Made by a program: the position numbers and the translations under genes
NCBI RefSeq assembly: GCF_019264445.1
Contig: NZ_JAHVAB010000036.1
Location: 1 to 50,080 of the forward strand
Source: Hydrogenophaga sp.
Lineage (GTDB): Bacteria > Pseudomonadota > Gammaproteobacteria > Burkholderiales > Burkholderiaceae_C
DNA: 50,080 nucleotides
Direction: 5' to 3'
The notes under the pieces: model-generated
Database searches by the model: none
The model's input: only the letters and a program-made list of their open reading frames with translations
What the model was told of the DNA's origin: nothing
Shown: positions 16,424 through 24,912 of the stretch, piece by piece
Position numbering within the stretch: position 1 is the stretch's first letter
Layout: the number at the start of each line of letters is the position of its first letter

Positions 16424-17664
16424 GCTGCGCCCTCCATGTGGAAGCGGTAGGCTTTCCAGAACCCCCTCACCGACGCCTCGGTGGTGCGGCTGGCTTGCGA
16501 GTGCACCGCATCGCCGCCCATCTCCACGATGGCCTGCTGCTCGCTGGCCGAACTGATGCCGCGTTGCACGAAGCCACCCACCGCGCCGTCTTCCATCGAC
16601 ACGAAGCCGGCGGCACCGATCAGGTTGGACTGCTTGTGCCGCATGGTGCGCAGCTCGGGCGTGTCGTCCTCGAAGCCCAGGTACACCCAGTTCAGCGCGG
16701 TGGACTCGACGCCCTCGGGCAGCACCTGGCGAACCGCCAGGGTGTTCTGGATCTGCGCCAGCACGAAGCCAGGAAACACCGAGAGGATCTGCAGCGTCAC
16801 GCCGTCGCCGAACTCGTCCATGCCCTTGAGCAGCGTCACGTCCTGCAGGCTGAAGTCGTCCTTCTCGGAGCGCAGCTCCTCGGCCTTGTAGTGATCGCCC
16901 TGCTCGGCGGCCGGATCGATCGCGGAGAAGCTGATGTGGTTGCCACCGCAGTCGCTGACCACCACGCCGCCCCGCTGGGAGAGGCGGTTGAGCTTGAAGG
17001 TGGTGAAGAACACGTGCAACAGGCTCGCGTGGTACGTGTCGCGCACGTTCTCCACGTAGAGCTTCCAGTTGTTGGGCAACGTCTGCTTGAAGCGGCCCAG
17101 GATCTGCACCGGCTTGTGCAGCACGCGCGAGATGCCGCGCGCGATGTCGGGGCCGAGGTAGTCTTCCAGGTCCGGCACGTCGTCGCTCAGGCTGCCGAAC
17201 ACGAGGCCGCAGAACACGCTGGTGCGCAGCTTGCGCGGGCCGTGGTCCTTCATGCAGAAGGCCGGGTCCATGCCGCCTTCACCATTCACGCCGTTCTGGA
17301 ACGCGATGCCCTTGAGGTTGCCCTGGCGGTCGTAGCGCCACGCGTGGTACACGCACTGGAAGTCGCGGGCGCTGCCACCGTCGTCGAGCACGATCAGGGC
17401 GCCGCGGTGCGAGCAACGGTTTTCGAATGCGTAGATCTCGCCGTCGCTGTCGCGCGCCACCACCACCGGCATGCGGCCCAGGAACGTCGTGCGGTAGTCG
17501 CCGGGCGCGGGCAGCTCCGCTTCCAGGCAGAGGTAGTTCCAGGTCGCCCCCTCGAACACCTGCTTCTGCTCGGCGTCGAGCACGGCCGGCGCCTGGTACA
17601 GGTGGTAGGGAACGCGGGTGAGATTTCCGGGGGGCCAGAAGGTCAATGGGGCGCTGACGCTCAT
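16420..17664 (-). CDS. Rieske ring-hydroxylating dioxygenase alpha subunit (TphA2-like, 414 aa)
   Basis: The catalytic subunit that inserts O2 into an aromatic acid to give a cis-dihydrodiol. The Rieske cluster is C84-x-H86...C104-x2-H107 (NRCSHRGA and CVYHAWRYD); the mononuclear iron site shows the Asp/His/His pattern of [12 protein letters not shown]. Length and gene company (beta subunit, [2Fe-2S]-FAD reductase, PdxA/TphB dehydrogenase, divergent IclR regulator) mirror terephthalate dioxygenase operons of Comamonas. The exact substrate cannot be read from sequence; an aromatic mono- or dicarboxylate is likely. It is first in a minus-strand operon with a promoter at 17729-17757. Confidence 0.92.
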   Translation of the reverse strand: MSVSAPLTFWPPGNLTRVPYHLYQAPAVLDAEQKQVFEGATWNYLCLEAELPAPGDYRTTFLGRMPVVVARDSDGEIYAFENRCSHRGALIVLDDGGSARDFQCVYHAWRYDRQGNLKGIAFQNGVNGEGGMDPAFCMKDHGPRKLRTSVFCGLVFGSLSDDVPDLEDYLGPDIARGISRVLHKPVQILGRFKQTLPNNWKLYVENVRDTYHASLLHVFFTTFKLNRLSQRGGVVVSDCGGNHISFSAIDPAAEQGDHYKAEELRSEKDDFSLQDVTLLKGMDEFGDGVTLQILSVFPGFVLAQIQNTLAVRQVLPEGVESTALNWVYLGFEDDTPELRTMRHKQSNLIGAAGFVSMEDGAVGGFVQRGISSASEQQAIVEMGGDAVHSQASRTTEASVRGFWKAYRFHMEGAA

Positions 17665-17728
17665 GATCTTTGTGTCTTGTTGGATGTGGGGTTCACGGTG
17701 CGGTCATGCGGCCGTGCGTTGGACTTGA

Positions 17729-17757
17729 ATGTATTTTTCGGGCTTGCCACGCGTCAA
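17729..17757 (-). promoter_or_regulatory. Promoter of the aromatic catabolic operon
   Basis: On the minus strand, TTGACG (17757-17752) and ATACAT (17734-17729) are separated by 17 bp, 65 bp before the alpha-subunit ATG. The IclR-type box lies just upstream of the -35, centred near -59, a usual activator position. Confidence 0.55.
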
Positions 17758-17773
17758 CGAGATGCGATAAATT

Positions 17774-17788
17774 GTTCGGATACCGAAC
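17774..17788. promoter_or_regulatory. IclR-family operator GTTCGG-ATA-CCGAAC
   Basis: A perfect 15-bp inverted repeat with 6-bp arms in the gap between the divergent IclR gene and the dioxygenase operon. It resembles in length and sequence the 15-bp PcaR box (GTTCGATAATCGCAC). It likely serves both activation of the operon and autoregulation. Confidence 0.65.
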
Positions 17789-17805
17789 TTCTTCAGAGGT
17801 GGAAC

Positions 17806-18588
17806 ATGGGTGCTGCGGATGCCGCCACGGCGACGGCGGTCGACAAGGAATACGTGATGGGCCTGGAGAAAGGCCTGCTGTTGATCGAGGCGTTCGGTGC
17901 GAGCAATTCACCGCTGACGCTGAGCGAGGCGGCCGACATCACGGGGCACAGCAAGGCCTCCACGCGGCGCGCCTTGCTCACTCTCGTCAAGCTGGGTTAT
18001 GCCCGCGCGTCGGGGCGGCACTTCTTCCTGGAGCCGCGCACCTTGCGGCTGGTGCACGCCTACGTGAACTCGACCCCGCTGACGAAGGTGGCCCAGCCCA
18101 TTCTGGAAATCACCAGCGAGCGCACGCGCGAGTCGGCGTCGCTGGCGGTGCTCGACTCGCCTTTCGTGGTGTTCGTCGCCCGTTCCACGCAGCGGCGCAG
18201 TCTGTCGTTCGGCCTGGGCATTGGCGCGCGCCTGCCCGCGTTCTGTTCAGCCACCGGTCGCGTGCTGCTCGCGGGCTTTGCCGACGAAGAGGTCGAACTG
18301 CGCCTGCAGCGCACCACGCGACACGCGCTCACGCCCAAGACCGTGACCGACCTCGGGCTGCTGATGCAGGAGGTGCGCGCCGCGCGGCAGTGCGGTTACG
18401 CGGTCGTCGAAGAAGAGCTGGAGCTGGGCTTGCGATCGATCGCGGTGCCGGTGCGCAGCGCCAAGGGCGAGCTGCTGGGCGCCATGAGCCTGGCGGTGTC
18501 CACCAAGCGCATGTCCCGCGACGATGTCGTCAACAAGCTGCTGCCCGAGCTGGAGGTGGCGCGTCGCACCTTCGCCATGCAGCTGTAG
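17806..18588 (+). CDS. IclR-family regulator of the aromatic operon (260 aa)
   Basis: N-terminal winged helix (ALTLSEAADITGHSKASTRR region, roughly residues 25-85) and C-terminal effector domain with VFVARSTQRRSLSFGLGIGA, PAFCSATGRVLLAG and CGYAVVEEELELGLRSIAVPV, the pattern of PobR/PcaU/TphR-type IclR proteins that sense aromatic acids. ATG 17806 is preceded by GAGGTGGA. It is divergent from the dioxygenase alpha gene, with the palindrome 17774-17788 between them, and convergent with the porin chimera. It probably activates the operon when the aromatic acid or its product is present. Confidence 0.9.
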   Translation: MGAADAATATAVDKEYVMGLEKGLLLIEAFGASNSPLTLSEAADITGHSKASTRRALLTLVKLGYARASGRHFFLEPRTLRLVHAYVNSTPLTKVAQPILEITSERTRESASLAVLDSPFVVFVARSTQRRSLSFGLGIGARLPAFCSATGRVLLAGFADEEVELRLQRTTRHALTPKTVTDLGLLMQEVRAARQCGYAVVEEELELGLRSIAVPVRSAKGELLGAMSLAVSTKRMSRDDVVNKLLPELEVARRTFAMQL

Positions 18589-18611
18589 CGTGGTCTGTGC
18601 GACGCGAACCC

Positions 18612-19757
18612 TCAGAACACGTGCCGGATGCCCAGCATCACACCGGTTTGCGAATCCCCCGCGACGGGGTTGCTGCCGGGCGCGCCGGCGCTGACCGAGA
18701 GGGCCAGCGTGCCGTCGTTCGCCAGTCGGCCCGCGGTGGCGTAGACCAGAGTCCGCTTGGACAGCAGGTAGGACCCGCGCAGCGCCAGCAGCGTGGCCTG
18801 GTTGGCGCTGTCCTTGATGTTCAGGCGGGCCAGTTGCGCATCGACGATGAACTGGGGTGTGACTGGGTGCGTGACGCCCACGTACCAGAGGTCGCTCTCG
18901 GGCGTCGGGCTGGCGTCGTTGTTGCGACGGACCACGCCCCCGCCGAGCTTCGTGGCGCCGAGCTTCACATACCCGTTGGCCGACACCCGCGAGTCGCCCA
19001 AGTGGCTCGCGGTCAACCCCGCGAAGGCGCCCGGGCCGCCCCGGAGGCGATCGACCGCCAACGCGGCGCCCCAGCTGGCGGCGTCGTACTTGGCCAGCAC
19101 GGACCAGGCGCGGCAGGCCTCCTTGTCGGCCGCGTTCTCGCCCGCGCAATTGGTGCCCGCGGGACCCGGGCCCAGGTTCACGGCGTCCCGGCCCAGGCTG
19201 TACGTGGCGCCCAGGGTCAGGCCGTTGAAGGTGCCACGGTAGGCGATGGCGTTGTCGGCGCGCGCGTTCGGGATGTAGCTGTCGAGCGAGCCCGGGCCGT
19301 AGACGTTGGGGCCCATCACCTCCGCGTCGAGCAGGGACCAGAACAGCATCGTGTACTGCCGCCCCAAGGTGATGGAACCCCATGAACCCGCAAGCCCGAC
19401 GAAGGCCTGGCGGCCGAATGTCCGGCCCTGGCCTAGCACGCCGGAGTCGGGCGCGAAACCTTGTTCAAGGGTGAACACGGCACGCAAGCCGTTGCCCAGG
19501 TCTTCGCTGCCGCGCATGCCCCATCGGGAGGGCAGGCTGCCCGTCAGCGTGGGCACGCGCCTGGCCATGTCGCGCAGACGCTGTTGCGACGCCTCCCAGT
19601 CTTCGAGCAGTTGATCGACACCGCGGTCGACCAGTCGTCCCAGGCCGAGGTGGGTGGCCAATCCGGACAGGTCGAAACGCTTGTCGCCTATCGCGATGCC
19701 GGCCTTGGGGTTGCCGAGGCGGTTTTCGAGTTCATAGGTGAACAGTTGGTACTTCAT
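18612..19757 (-). pseudogene. FAH-family N-terminus fused in frame to a signal-less Burkholderiales porin
   Basis: The first 70 residues (MKYQLFTYELENRLG, AGIAIGDKRFDLSGLA, LLEDWEASQQRL) are the N-terminal domain of a fumarylacetoacetate-hydrolase-family enzyme of meta-cleavage pathways. From SRWGMRGSEDLGNG (about 19530 downward) the frame becomes a Gram-negative porin: FTLEQGFAPDSG, FGRQAFVGLAG, ITLGRQYT and the C-terminal beta-signal MLGIRHVF. The porin has lost its signal peptide and first strands, and the hydrolase its catalytic domain, so neither half should work. The fusion is in frame and 381 aa long, which would pass as a gene in automated annotation. A deletion between two ancestral genes near 19531-19550 is the simplest cause. 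Confidence 0.8.
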
Positions 19758-19861
19758 ATGAGGCGAGGTGTGCTGGGCAGGAACAGGGGGAGCGGTTGCG
19801 GGCAGGCAAGGCTTCGCCCAGACCGCCGTCTGACGGGCGGGTCGGAATTCGGATCAGAGGG

Positions 19862-20236
19862 TCAGAAGAGGTTGGCCGAACGGTCGGAGAAGCGGACGGT
19901 GAGCGTGAGACCACCTTCCATCAACATCCACTTTTTCACGTCCACTGTGTAGACACCTTCACGGATGAAAGGGTCTGCCTGCAGGAGCCGTTGTGCGTCC
20001 TCGACGGACTGGGCCCGGAGGATGGAAAGTCCCCCGAGCGCGCCCGGCGTCACGCCGTCGGCCGCGAACGGACCCGAAGCGAACAGCTCGCCACGCCGCT
20101 CGGCGGCGATGGTCCAATCCAGGTGCGCAGGCAGCAGTTCGGAGAGGCGCGACAGATCGGCCGGTTGACGAAGCGCCACATAGAGCGGTTTGTTCAACAT
20201 GGCGCGAAGCAGATCGGGCACGGGCGTGTCGTTCAT
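19862..20236 (-). CDS. YCII-domain protein (124 aa)
   Basis: A small ferredoxin-like alpha/beta protein of the YciI/muconolactone-isomerase-like family: DLSRLSELLPAHLDWTIAAE, GELFASGPF and AQRLLQADPFIREGVYTVDV with the conserved Asp-Pro-Phe. Such proteins accompany aromatic ring-cleavage genes, but their chemistry is mostly undefined. Its ATG is one base from the stop of the extradiol dioxygenase gene, so the pair is co-transcribed. It appears intact. Confidence 0.8.
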   Translation of the reverse strand: MNDTPVPDLLRAMLNKPLYVALRQPADLSRLSELLPAHLDWTIAAERRGELFASGPFAADGVTPGALGGLSILRAQSVEDAQRLLQADPFIREGVYTVDVKKWMLMEGGLTLTVRFSDRSANLF

Positions 20237-20237
20237 G

Positions 20238-20876
20238 TCACACCGGCTCGAAGTTCATTGGGAACTCGGGCGGCGGTGGTGTCGTCGCCCACACGGCGCT
20301 GATCTGCTCGATCCCGATGTCCATCGGTTTCCAGTCCGCGTCGTCCTCGGGAATGATGTCGATGTCCCAGAAATACTCCGCCAGGCTGTCCCAAGGGTCG
20401 CGGATGTAGTGGAAGTAGTTGGAGCCACCAAGGTGGCGCCCGAGACCCCAGCCGTCCTTGTAGCCCGCCCGCATCAGCGTCTGCGCGCCGATCTCGATCT
20501 CGTCGACATCGCCCACTTCAAAGCTCACATGGTGCAGGCCCGTGTGGGTGCTCTTGGCGAACGCCATGATGTGGTGGTCGCCACCGGCGCAACCGCGCAC
20601 GAAGGCGATGATGTCGCCGGCGCGGTCAGTCAGGCGCATGCCCAGCACGCGCGTGTAAAAGTCGACGGCGCGGTTGACGTCGGTGCTGAACTTGATGAGG
20701 TGTCCGAGGCGCCGGGGCCTGGCCTTCTTCTGCAGCGAGCTCAGATCCGATGCGCGTTCCCCGATGCGGCGGTAGCGGCCGGGCGCATTGATCTCGGGCG
20801 CGGGGGGCATGAGCGACGGTGCGGCTGCAGGGCCGAAGGCGACGATGACAAGCGCGGTGACTAAAGGGCTGTACAT
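20238..20876 (-). pseudogene. Type I extradiol (VOC) dioxygenase, 5'-truncated
   Basis: The catalytic C-terminal half of a ring-cleavage dioxygenase is complete: metal ligands in RRLGHLIKF (His), THTGLHHVSFEV (His) and DSLAEYFWDID (Glu). Upstream of MPPAPEINAPG the family's N-terminal VOC module is missing. The frame starts at ATG 20876 in sequence that does not look native (MYSPLVTALVIVAF). Family members are usually near 290-300 aa; this one is 212. It may be a dead gene at the edge of the catabolic block, or a shortened single-domain enzyme. It would have opened the ring of the dihydroxylated product. Confidence 0.6.
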
Positions 20877-21568
20877 ACTGGCTAGTGCTAGATGTCCGCT
20901 TCTGGCCGATTGCGGCAGTCTAGCCGTGGCACCGCTGCCTGCAAGCCGTAGACCTTCATGACCAACGACTGAATGACTGCAATTTGGTGCAGATCGCACG
21001 TTCGGTGCGTTGGCTCAGCCGGCAGCAATCGCTGCACTGACGACCTCTGACGACTGGCCGACGGTTCCAGACTGTCGCTGCCGTTCGAGGTGCGGCTCTC
21101 GAACGCCAGCTTGAAGAAAAACCAGTCGTTCAACACTTCGGCAAAACAAGGGCCCGCAGAGCGCCGTCGCCAGGCCGCATGCGCTGCACAACCGTCTCTC
21201 GCTCTTCGAGGGTACGGGCATACATGTTTTGCAGGCAACCAGCTTGGTGGGTGGCTAGCGGGGCACAGTTCGCGTGGCGCTGTCGTCAGGACACTGATCG
21301 AGGGCAAAATCATTTTCAACTGACGAGCGGTCAATGATTTGGCTTGCTCCCTATGGAGGATCCCGCAGCAGAAAACCGCACGTCGCACCCTGATATTTCA
21401 TACGCAAGTGCGTTGGCTGGAAAGTGGGGGTACGGGGCTTGCCGCCGGACCAGCGGGGTCGTAAAGTGCGTCTCAAGCGGGCGGACATCTCATCGATTCC
21501 CCGCCCTGTTGGTTGCTCTCCGAAGGCTGCTGCGCAGCTTGAACCGCAACGTTCTTGTGGAGAGCAGC
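20877..21568. other. Gene-free junction between catabolic block and AAA+/phosphatase block
   Basis: About 690 nt with no convincing gene. It contains a short hairpin GCAGC-AATC-GCTGC near 21021 followed by TGACGACCT, a motif that recurs near 40376. An open frame extends upstream of the AAA+ gene from 21344 but lacks a ribosome-binding site and family-like sequence. I see a junction between two acquired blocks rather than a gene. Confidence 0.5.
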
Positions 21569-23329
21569 ATGGAAACAGCACACCCGGAATCCGTCATTCC
21601 CACCAGGGCGCAAGCCCTGTTCGCCGAACTCCCAATCGAGCTACGGCACCCCCTTCTCCTGGCAATGCCCTTCCCTCATGGGGCACCTTCGCATCTGTTC
21701 GAACTGGAACAGCACGTCTGCCAGGCGCTTGATCCGCAGGGCAGCGAAACGCTGCGCTGCGCCGCCATCCGATGCACCGGTGTGTGGCTTTGGCGGCACG
21801 CTGAGGACTTGAACGTCGAAGTGTTCATGAGCGACTTCTTCCGGCTCCTGGACCGACTGCCCTGGTCGGTGAGTCTGCTTCACGCCTTTGCCGTCGCCCA
21901 CATCAGAGCCAGCGCCATGATGATCCACCGCCGGGAGTCAAGAGAGTCCACACAGAGGATCTTCATCCTCACAAAGCACGCGAGGGAACTGCCGGTCGGC
22001 CACTTGGTCGACCGTTCCCTGTGGCCATGCCTTGAGCGCTCTTTGGAGTTGCTGAAGAAGCTAATGTGGCGCGGAGAAACCCCATTGGGCTACATGGAGT
22101 GCTTCAAGGCTGCGGAGTTGCTGTGCTTGTTCGTTCAGTACGGCAGGCCGATGAACAAGGAGTGGGCAGCGTGGGACCGATTGGAGTTTCACACGACGAC
22201 GGTCTGGGCATACTGGATGGTGCTGAGGTCTGCCGCCGTCCAGGATCCTCTGGCCAAAATGAAATCGGCCGGCGCCGCCAAGATGGATCCGCTGCAGCGC
22301 AGTTTGTACGACTCGGTCCTCAAGCGGCTCACCGACGCCAACGACGCAGTAAGTGCCGCAAGGAATGGCCCAGGCGCAGGCAAGCAAGTCCTGGATCCCA
22401 CGGCGAGCGCCTTATCGGCACATCCCTCCAACGAGCCGAAGGCCCCGCATCGCATCGTCGTCTGGGGACCGGTGCCTCCGGCCAACGACACAGGTGACAA
22501 GGCCGTTTTGGAGCGCTTCAAGCCCTTGGAGTCGCCGCAGCCCGTAGCCATCCTGCCCGATGTACCCCGGCTGGAAGAAATCCAGGCCAAACTGCTCGCC
22601 GAGTTTCCTTGGGCCAGTGTTGCGATCGGGACCATCTTTGACGAGCTCATCACGCGCCGCCAGTTCGGTGCACTGCAGTTCCACCTGCGCCCCGTGCTTC
22701 TGCTGGGCCCGCCCGGCGTGGGCAAGACCCGGTTCGCCCGACGGTTTGCAGAAGAGATGGACCTGGAGTTCCGGGCCATCGGCCTGGGCGGCATGTCCGA
22801 CATCCGCTCTCTCACTGGTACCGCCCGTGGGTGGGCATCTGGCCAGCCCTCTGTGCTGCTCGAACCGCTGTTGAACGACAAGTCGGCATCCGCTCTCGTT
22901 TTGCTGGACGAGATTGACAAGGCCATTGACGGTGCGCACCACACACCGCCGCTTTCAAGCTTTCTCCTGGGCTTGCTGGAGCCAGAAAGCGCACGCCGTT
23001 GGTTTGATTCCTTCTTGCAGACGGATTGCGATCTCACGGGGATGGTGTTCATCGCCACAGCCAACGACTTGACCTGGTTGTCGAATGCGCTGCGCTCGCG
23101 GTTCACGATCCTGGATTTCGGACGTCCTTCGGCCGACGACATCCACAAGGCCATCCCCTTTGCGCTGGAAGACATCGCCCAGGACTGGCATCTGCCCAAA
23201 GAAGTGTTCGCGTCCATCGAGCCACCTGCCAACGTGAAGGTGCCCAACATGCGGGCTCTCAAGGAGTTCCTGACACGCTACCTGGCGGTGTGGGCAAAGC
23301 TGAACATGGGTCCTCAGCTCAAGCACTGA
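21569..23329 (+). CDS. AAA+ ATPase with large helical N-terminal domain (586 aa)
   Basis: Start at ATG 21569 (METAHPES) because GGAGAG precedes it; the frame is open further upstream. Residues 1-350 are helical, tryptophan-rich and match no family I know. The AAA+ module follows: Walker A GPPGVGKT (about 379-386), Walker B LVLLDEIDK (about 443-450), sensor 1 FIATAND, arginine-finger region NALRSRFTIL. The layout around MSDIRSLTGTARGW resembles Lon-type AAA+ modules, but there is no protease domain. A cysteine phosphatase gene starts 38 bp downstream, probably in the same operon. The AAA+ engine presumably remodels a target; the pairing suggests a two-component cellular or defence function, unproven. 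Confidence 0.8.
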   Translation: METAHPESVIPTRAQALFAELPIELRHPLLLAMPFPHGAPSHLFELEQHVCQALDPQGSETLRCAAIRCTGVWLWRHAEDLNVEVFMSDFFRLLDRLPWSVSLLHAFAVAHIRASAMMIHRRESRESTQRIFILTKHARELPVGHLVDRSLWPCLERSLELLKKLMWRGETPLGYMECFKAAELLCLFVQYGRPMNKEWAAWDRLEFHTTTVWAYWMVLRSAAVQDPLAKMKSAGAAKMDPLQRSLYDSVLKRLTDANDAVSAARNGPGAGKQVLDPTASALSAHPSNEPKAPHRIVVWGPVPPANDTGDKAVLERFKPLESPQPVAILPDVPRLEEIQAKLLAEFPWASVAIGTIFDELITRRQFGALQFHLRPVLLLGPPGVGKTRFARRFAEEMDLEFRAIGLGGMSDIRSLTGTARGWASGQPSVLLEPLLNDKSASALVLLDEIDKAIDGAHHTPPLSSFLLGLLEPESARRWFDSFLQTDCDLTGMVFIATANDLTWLSNALRSRFTILDFGRPSADDIHKAIPFALEDIAQDWHLPKEVFASIEPPANVKVPNMRALKEFLTRYLAVWAKLNMGPQLKH

Positions 23330-23367
23330 TCGGCAGGCATTCATTGACACCAGCACGGAGCGGTCAG

Positions 23368-23859
23368 ATGTTGAAGGAAGTGCTTTTCATGGGGGTGCGG
23401 GAAGCGAGCAAGCTCGAGCCAGGATCGGACACTGTGATCATCTCGATCCTTGACCAGTTCGAAGAACACAACCGGCCCGACCACCTCCACCGGTTCAAGG
23501 ACGATCTCATCCTGTACTTCGTGGACACCTTCGAGAAACCAGGGGAGCCGGACTGGCCGGACCAGATGTCGGAGGAGGAGCACAAAGTGATCTGCAAGCA
23601 CGACGAAGAAAAGGCGCCTGAACTCATCGACGCGCAGCGAATCGTTGAGTTCATCAACAGGCACCACGCGTCGCCTGAACAAGTGCGCCTCGTTGTGCAC
23701 TGCCATGGTGGCGTGAGTCGTTCAGCTGCGGTGGCCAAGTGGGTCGGCGAGTTTTCTGCGGTGCCGTTACTGCAGCTGGGCGATGGCGTCCATGAGCTGA
23801 ATGGTGCGAATCCGCGCGTGCTGCGCATGCTGGTCAAGGCGTCCGGAAAGAAGCGTTGA
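23368..23859 (+). CDS. Cysteine-based protein/RNA phosphatase (tyrosine phosphatase fold, 163 aa)
   Basis: Contains the PTP/DSP signature HCHGGVSRS, with nucleophile Cys112 and Arg118 in C-x5-R, embedded in VRLVVHCHGGVSRSAAVAKW as in dual-specificity phosphatases. A candidate general acid lies in the acidic stretch near residues 60-75. ATG 23368 has GGAG 9 nt upstream. It follows the AAA+ gene by 38 bp and ends with a basic tail (KASGKKR). It probably dephosphorylates a protein, nucleotide or RNA end; its partner is likely the AAA+ protein. Confidence 0.8.
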   Translation: MLKEVLFMGVREASKLEPGSDTVIISILDQFEEHNRPDHLHRFKDDLILYFVDTFEKPGEPDWPDQMSEEEHKVICKHDEEKAPELIDAQRIVEFINRHHASPEQVRLVVHCHGGVSRSAAVAKWVGEFSAVPLLQLGDGVHELNGANPRVLRMLVKASGKKR

Positions 23860-24119
23860 AGTTTTACAGAGGTCGGAGAAGGGAGTCATCGAGTCCGGCC
23901 CCCGTGTTAGTTTGGCGCGCGTGTCCGAGAGCAGTCTGGATCGATCACTCAGCATTCAAAGTGCCCGGGGGTTGGCGAGCCTCGCTCATGCACCGTGCGG
24001 GAACCCGTGATTTTGCTCACAGGGTAGCCTGCAAATGCTGCTGCGATCCCGGTAACTCCTCACCCTGTTTGCACGTCCAGCCGCCTAGACTCGCGTGAAG
24101 TTCTTTCGGAGGAGACTTC

Positions 24120-24560
24120 ATGCGCCGATCCATCATCTCGTCCATCGCCTTGCTCGCGCTGCTTGTGGGCTGTGCGTCCACGCAATTCAAGGCCTATGAG
24201 GGCCGAGGCAATGTCGTCGAGGGCAATGGCGGCACTCGTGTCGTTGTCGATGGAATGGACATCTGGGAGAACGGCGACCCTCCCCGCAGGTTCAAACTGA
24301 TCGGTCTGATAGAGGACGAGCGGCCGGGTGGAATCATTCCAATGGGGCAGCTTCTAGGCGACATAGTGAAGAAGGCTCGCGAGGCTGGTGGCCAGGCGGT
24401 GATCAAGATCAACAGCCAGTCGCAGATCATGGGGTATCAGACTTCGGGCTTCGCGAGTGCCCACACGCTCGGCTCGACCACCCGTGTAACCGGCAGCGCC
24501 ACCACGATAGCGGCCCGCAAGAACTTCGCGACTTTTGCGGTCATTCAGTACGTGGAGTAG
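24120..24560 (+). CDS. Small lipoprotein (146 aa)
   Basis: Lipoprotein signal MRRSIISSIALLALLVGC with lipobox LVGC, so the mature protein is lipid-anchored at Cys18. The rest is a globular domain with RFKLIGLIEDERPGG, AREAGGQAVIKINSQSQIMG and a glycine/threonine-rich C-terminal part. The pattern of a conserved aspartate-rich strand followed by GGQAVIKI is seen in small outer-membrane lipoproteins of unknown role. A very good GGAGGAGA ribosome-binding site precedes ATG 24120. The next gene starts 3 bp after the stop, so the two secreted proteins are co-translated. Confidence 0.75.
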   Translation: MRRSIISSIALLALLVGCASTQFKAYEGRGNVVEGNGGTRVVVDGMDIWENGDPPRRFKLIGLIEDERPGGIIPMGQLLGDIVKKAREAGGQAVIKINSQSQIMGYQTSGFASAHTLGSTTRVTGSATTIAARKNFATFAVIQYVE

Positions 24561-24563
24561 GGC

Positions 24564-24905
24564 ATGCCGCGCTACCTGGTCATACTCTTGGGCCTGTTTG
24601 CTGGAGCGGTCGCGGCGCAAGTGCCGGCCGTATTGCTGGAGGCCTGCAACGCGTTAGAGCCCGCTTCGAAGCGGCTTGAATGCCTGCGCGCAGCGAATCA
24701 GAACGCTGCACTTGGCGCACCTATTGCAGCTCCGCAGTCGGTGTACCGCCCTCCTGCGCAGACTGCCCCTGCGAACACCTACAACTTTGCCCCAACTCCG
24801 AGCGCGAACTACTCAGCGCCTAGTGGGAAAACCTGCTACACAGGCCCACGCGGTGGGACGTACACCATCACCAAGAGCGGCAAGAAGAACTACGGCGGGT
24901 GCTGA
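24564..24905 (+). CDS. Secreted protein ending in a PBCV-type basic adaptor motif (113 aa)
   Basis: A Sec signal peptide (MPRYLVILLGLFAGAVAAQ) is followed by a short helical part with a CNALEPASKRLECL disulfide-capable pair, a proline/alanine-rich linker, and a C-terminal CYTGPRGGTYTITKSGKKNY module with cysteines on both sides. That module matches the TGPRGG-x-Y...SGKK pattern of the PBCV-specific basic adaptor domain, found in many small exported bacterial proteins. The function is unknown. It lies between the lipoprotein gene and the HEPN-like gene in one operon. Confidence 0.7.
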   Translation: MPRYLVILLGLFAGAVAAQVPAVLLEACNALEPASKRLECLRAANQNAALGAPIAAPQSVYRPPAQTAPANTYNFAPTPSANYSAPSGKTCYTGPRGGTYTITKSGKKNYGGC

Positions 24906-24912
24906 TACGGAC

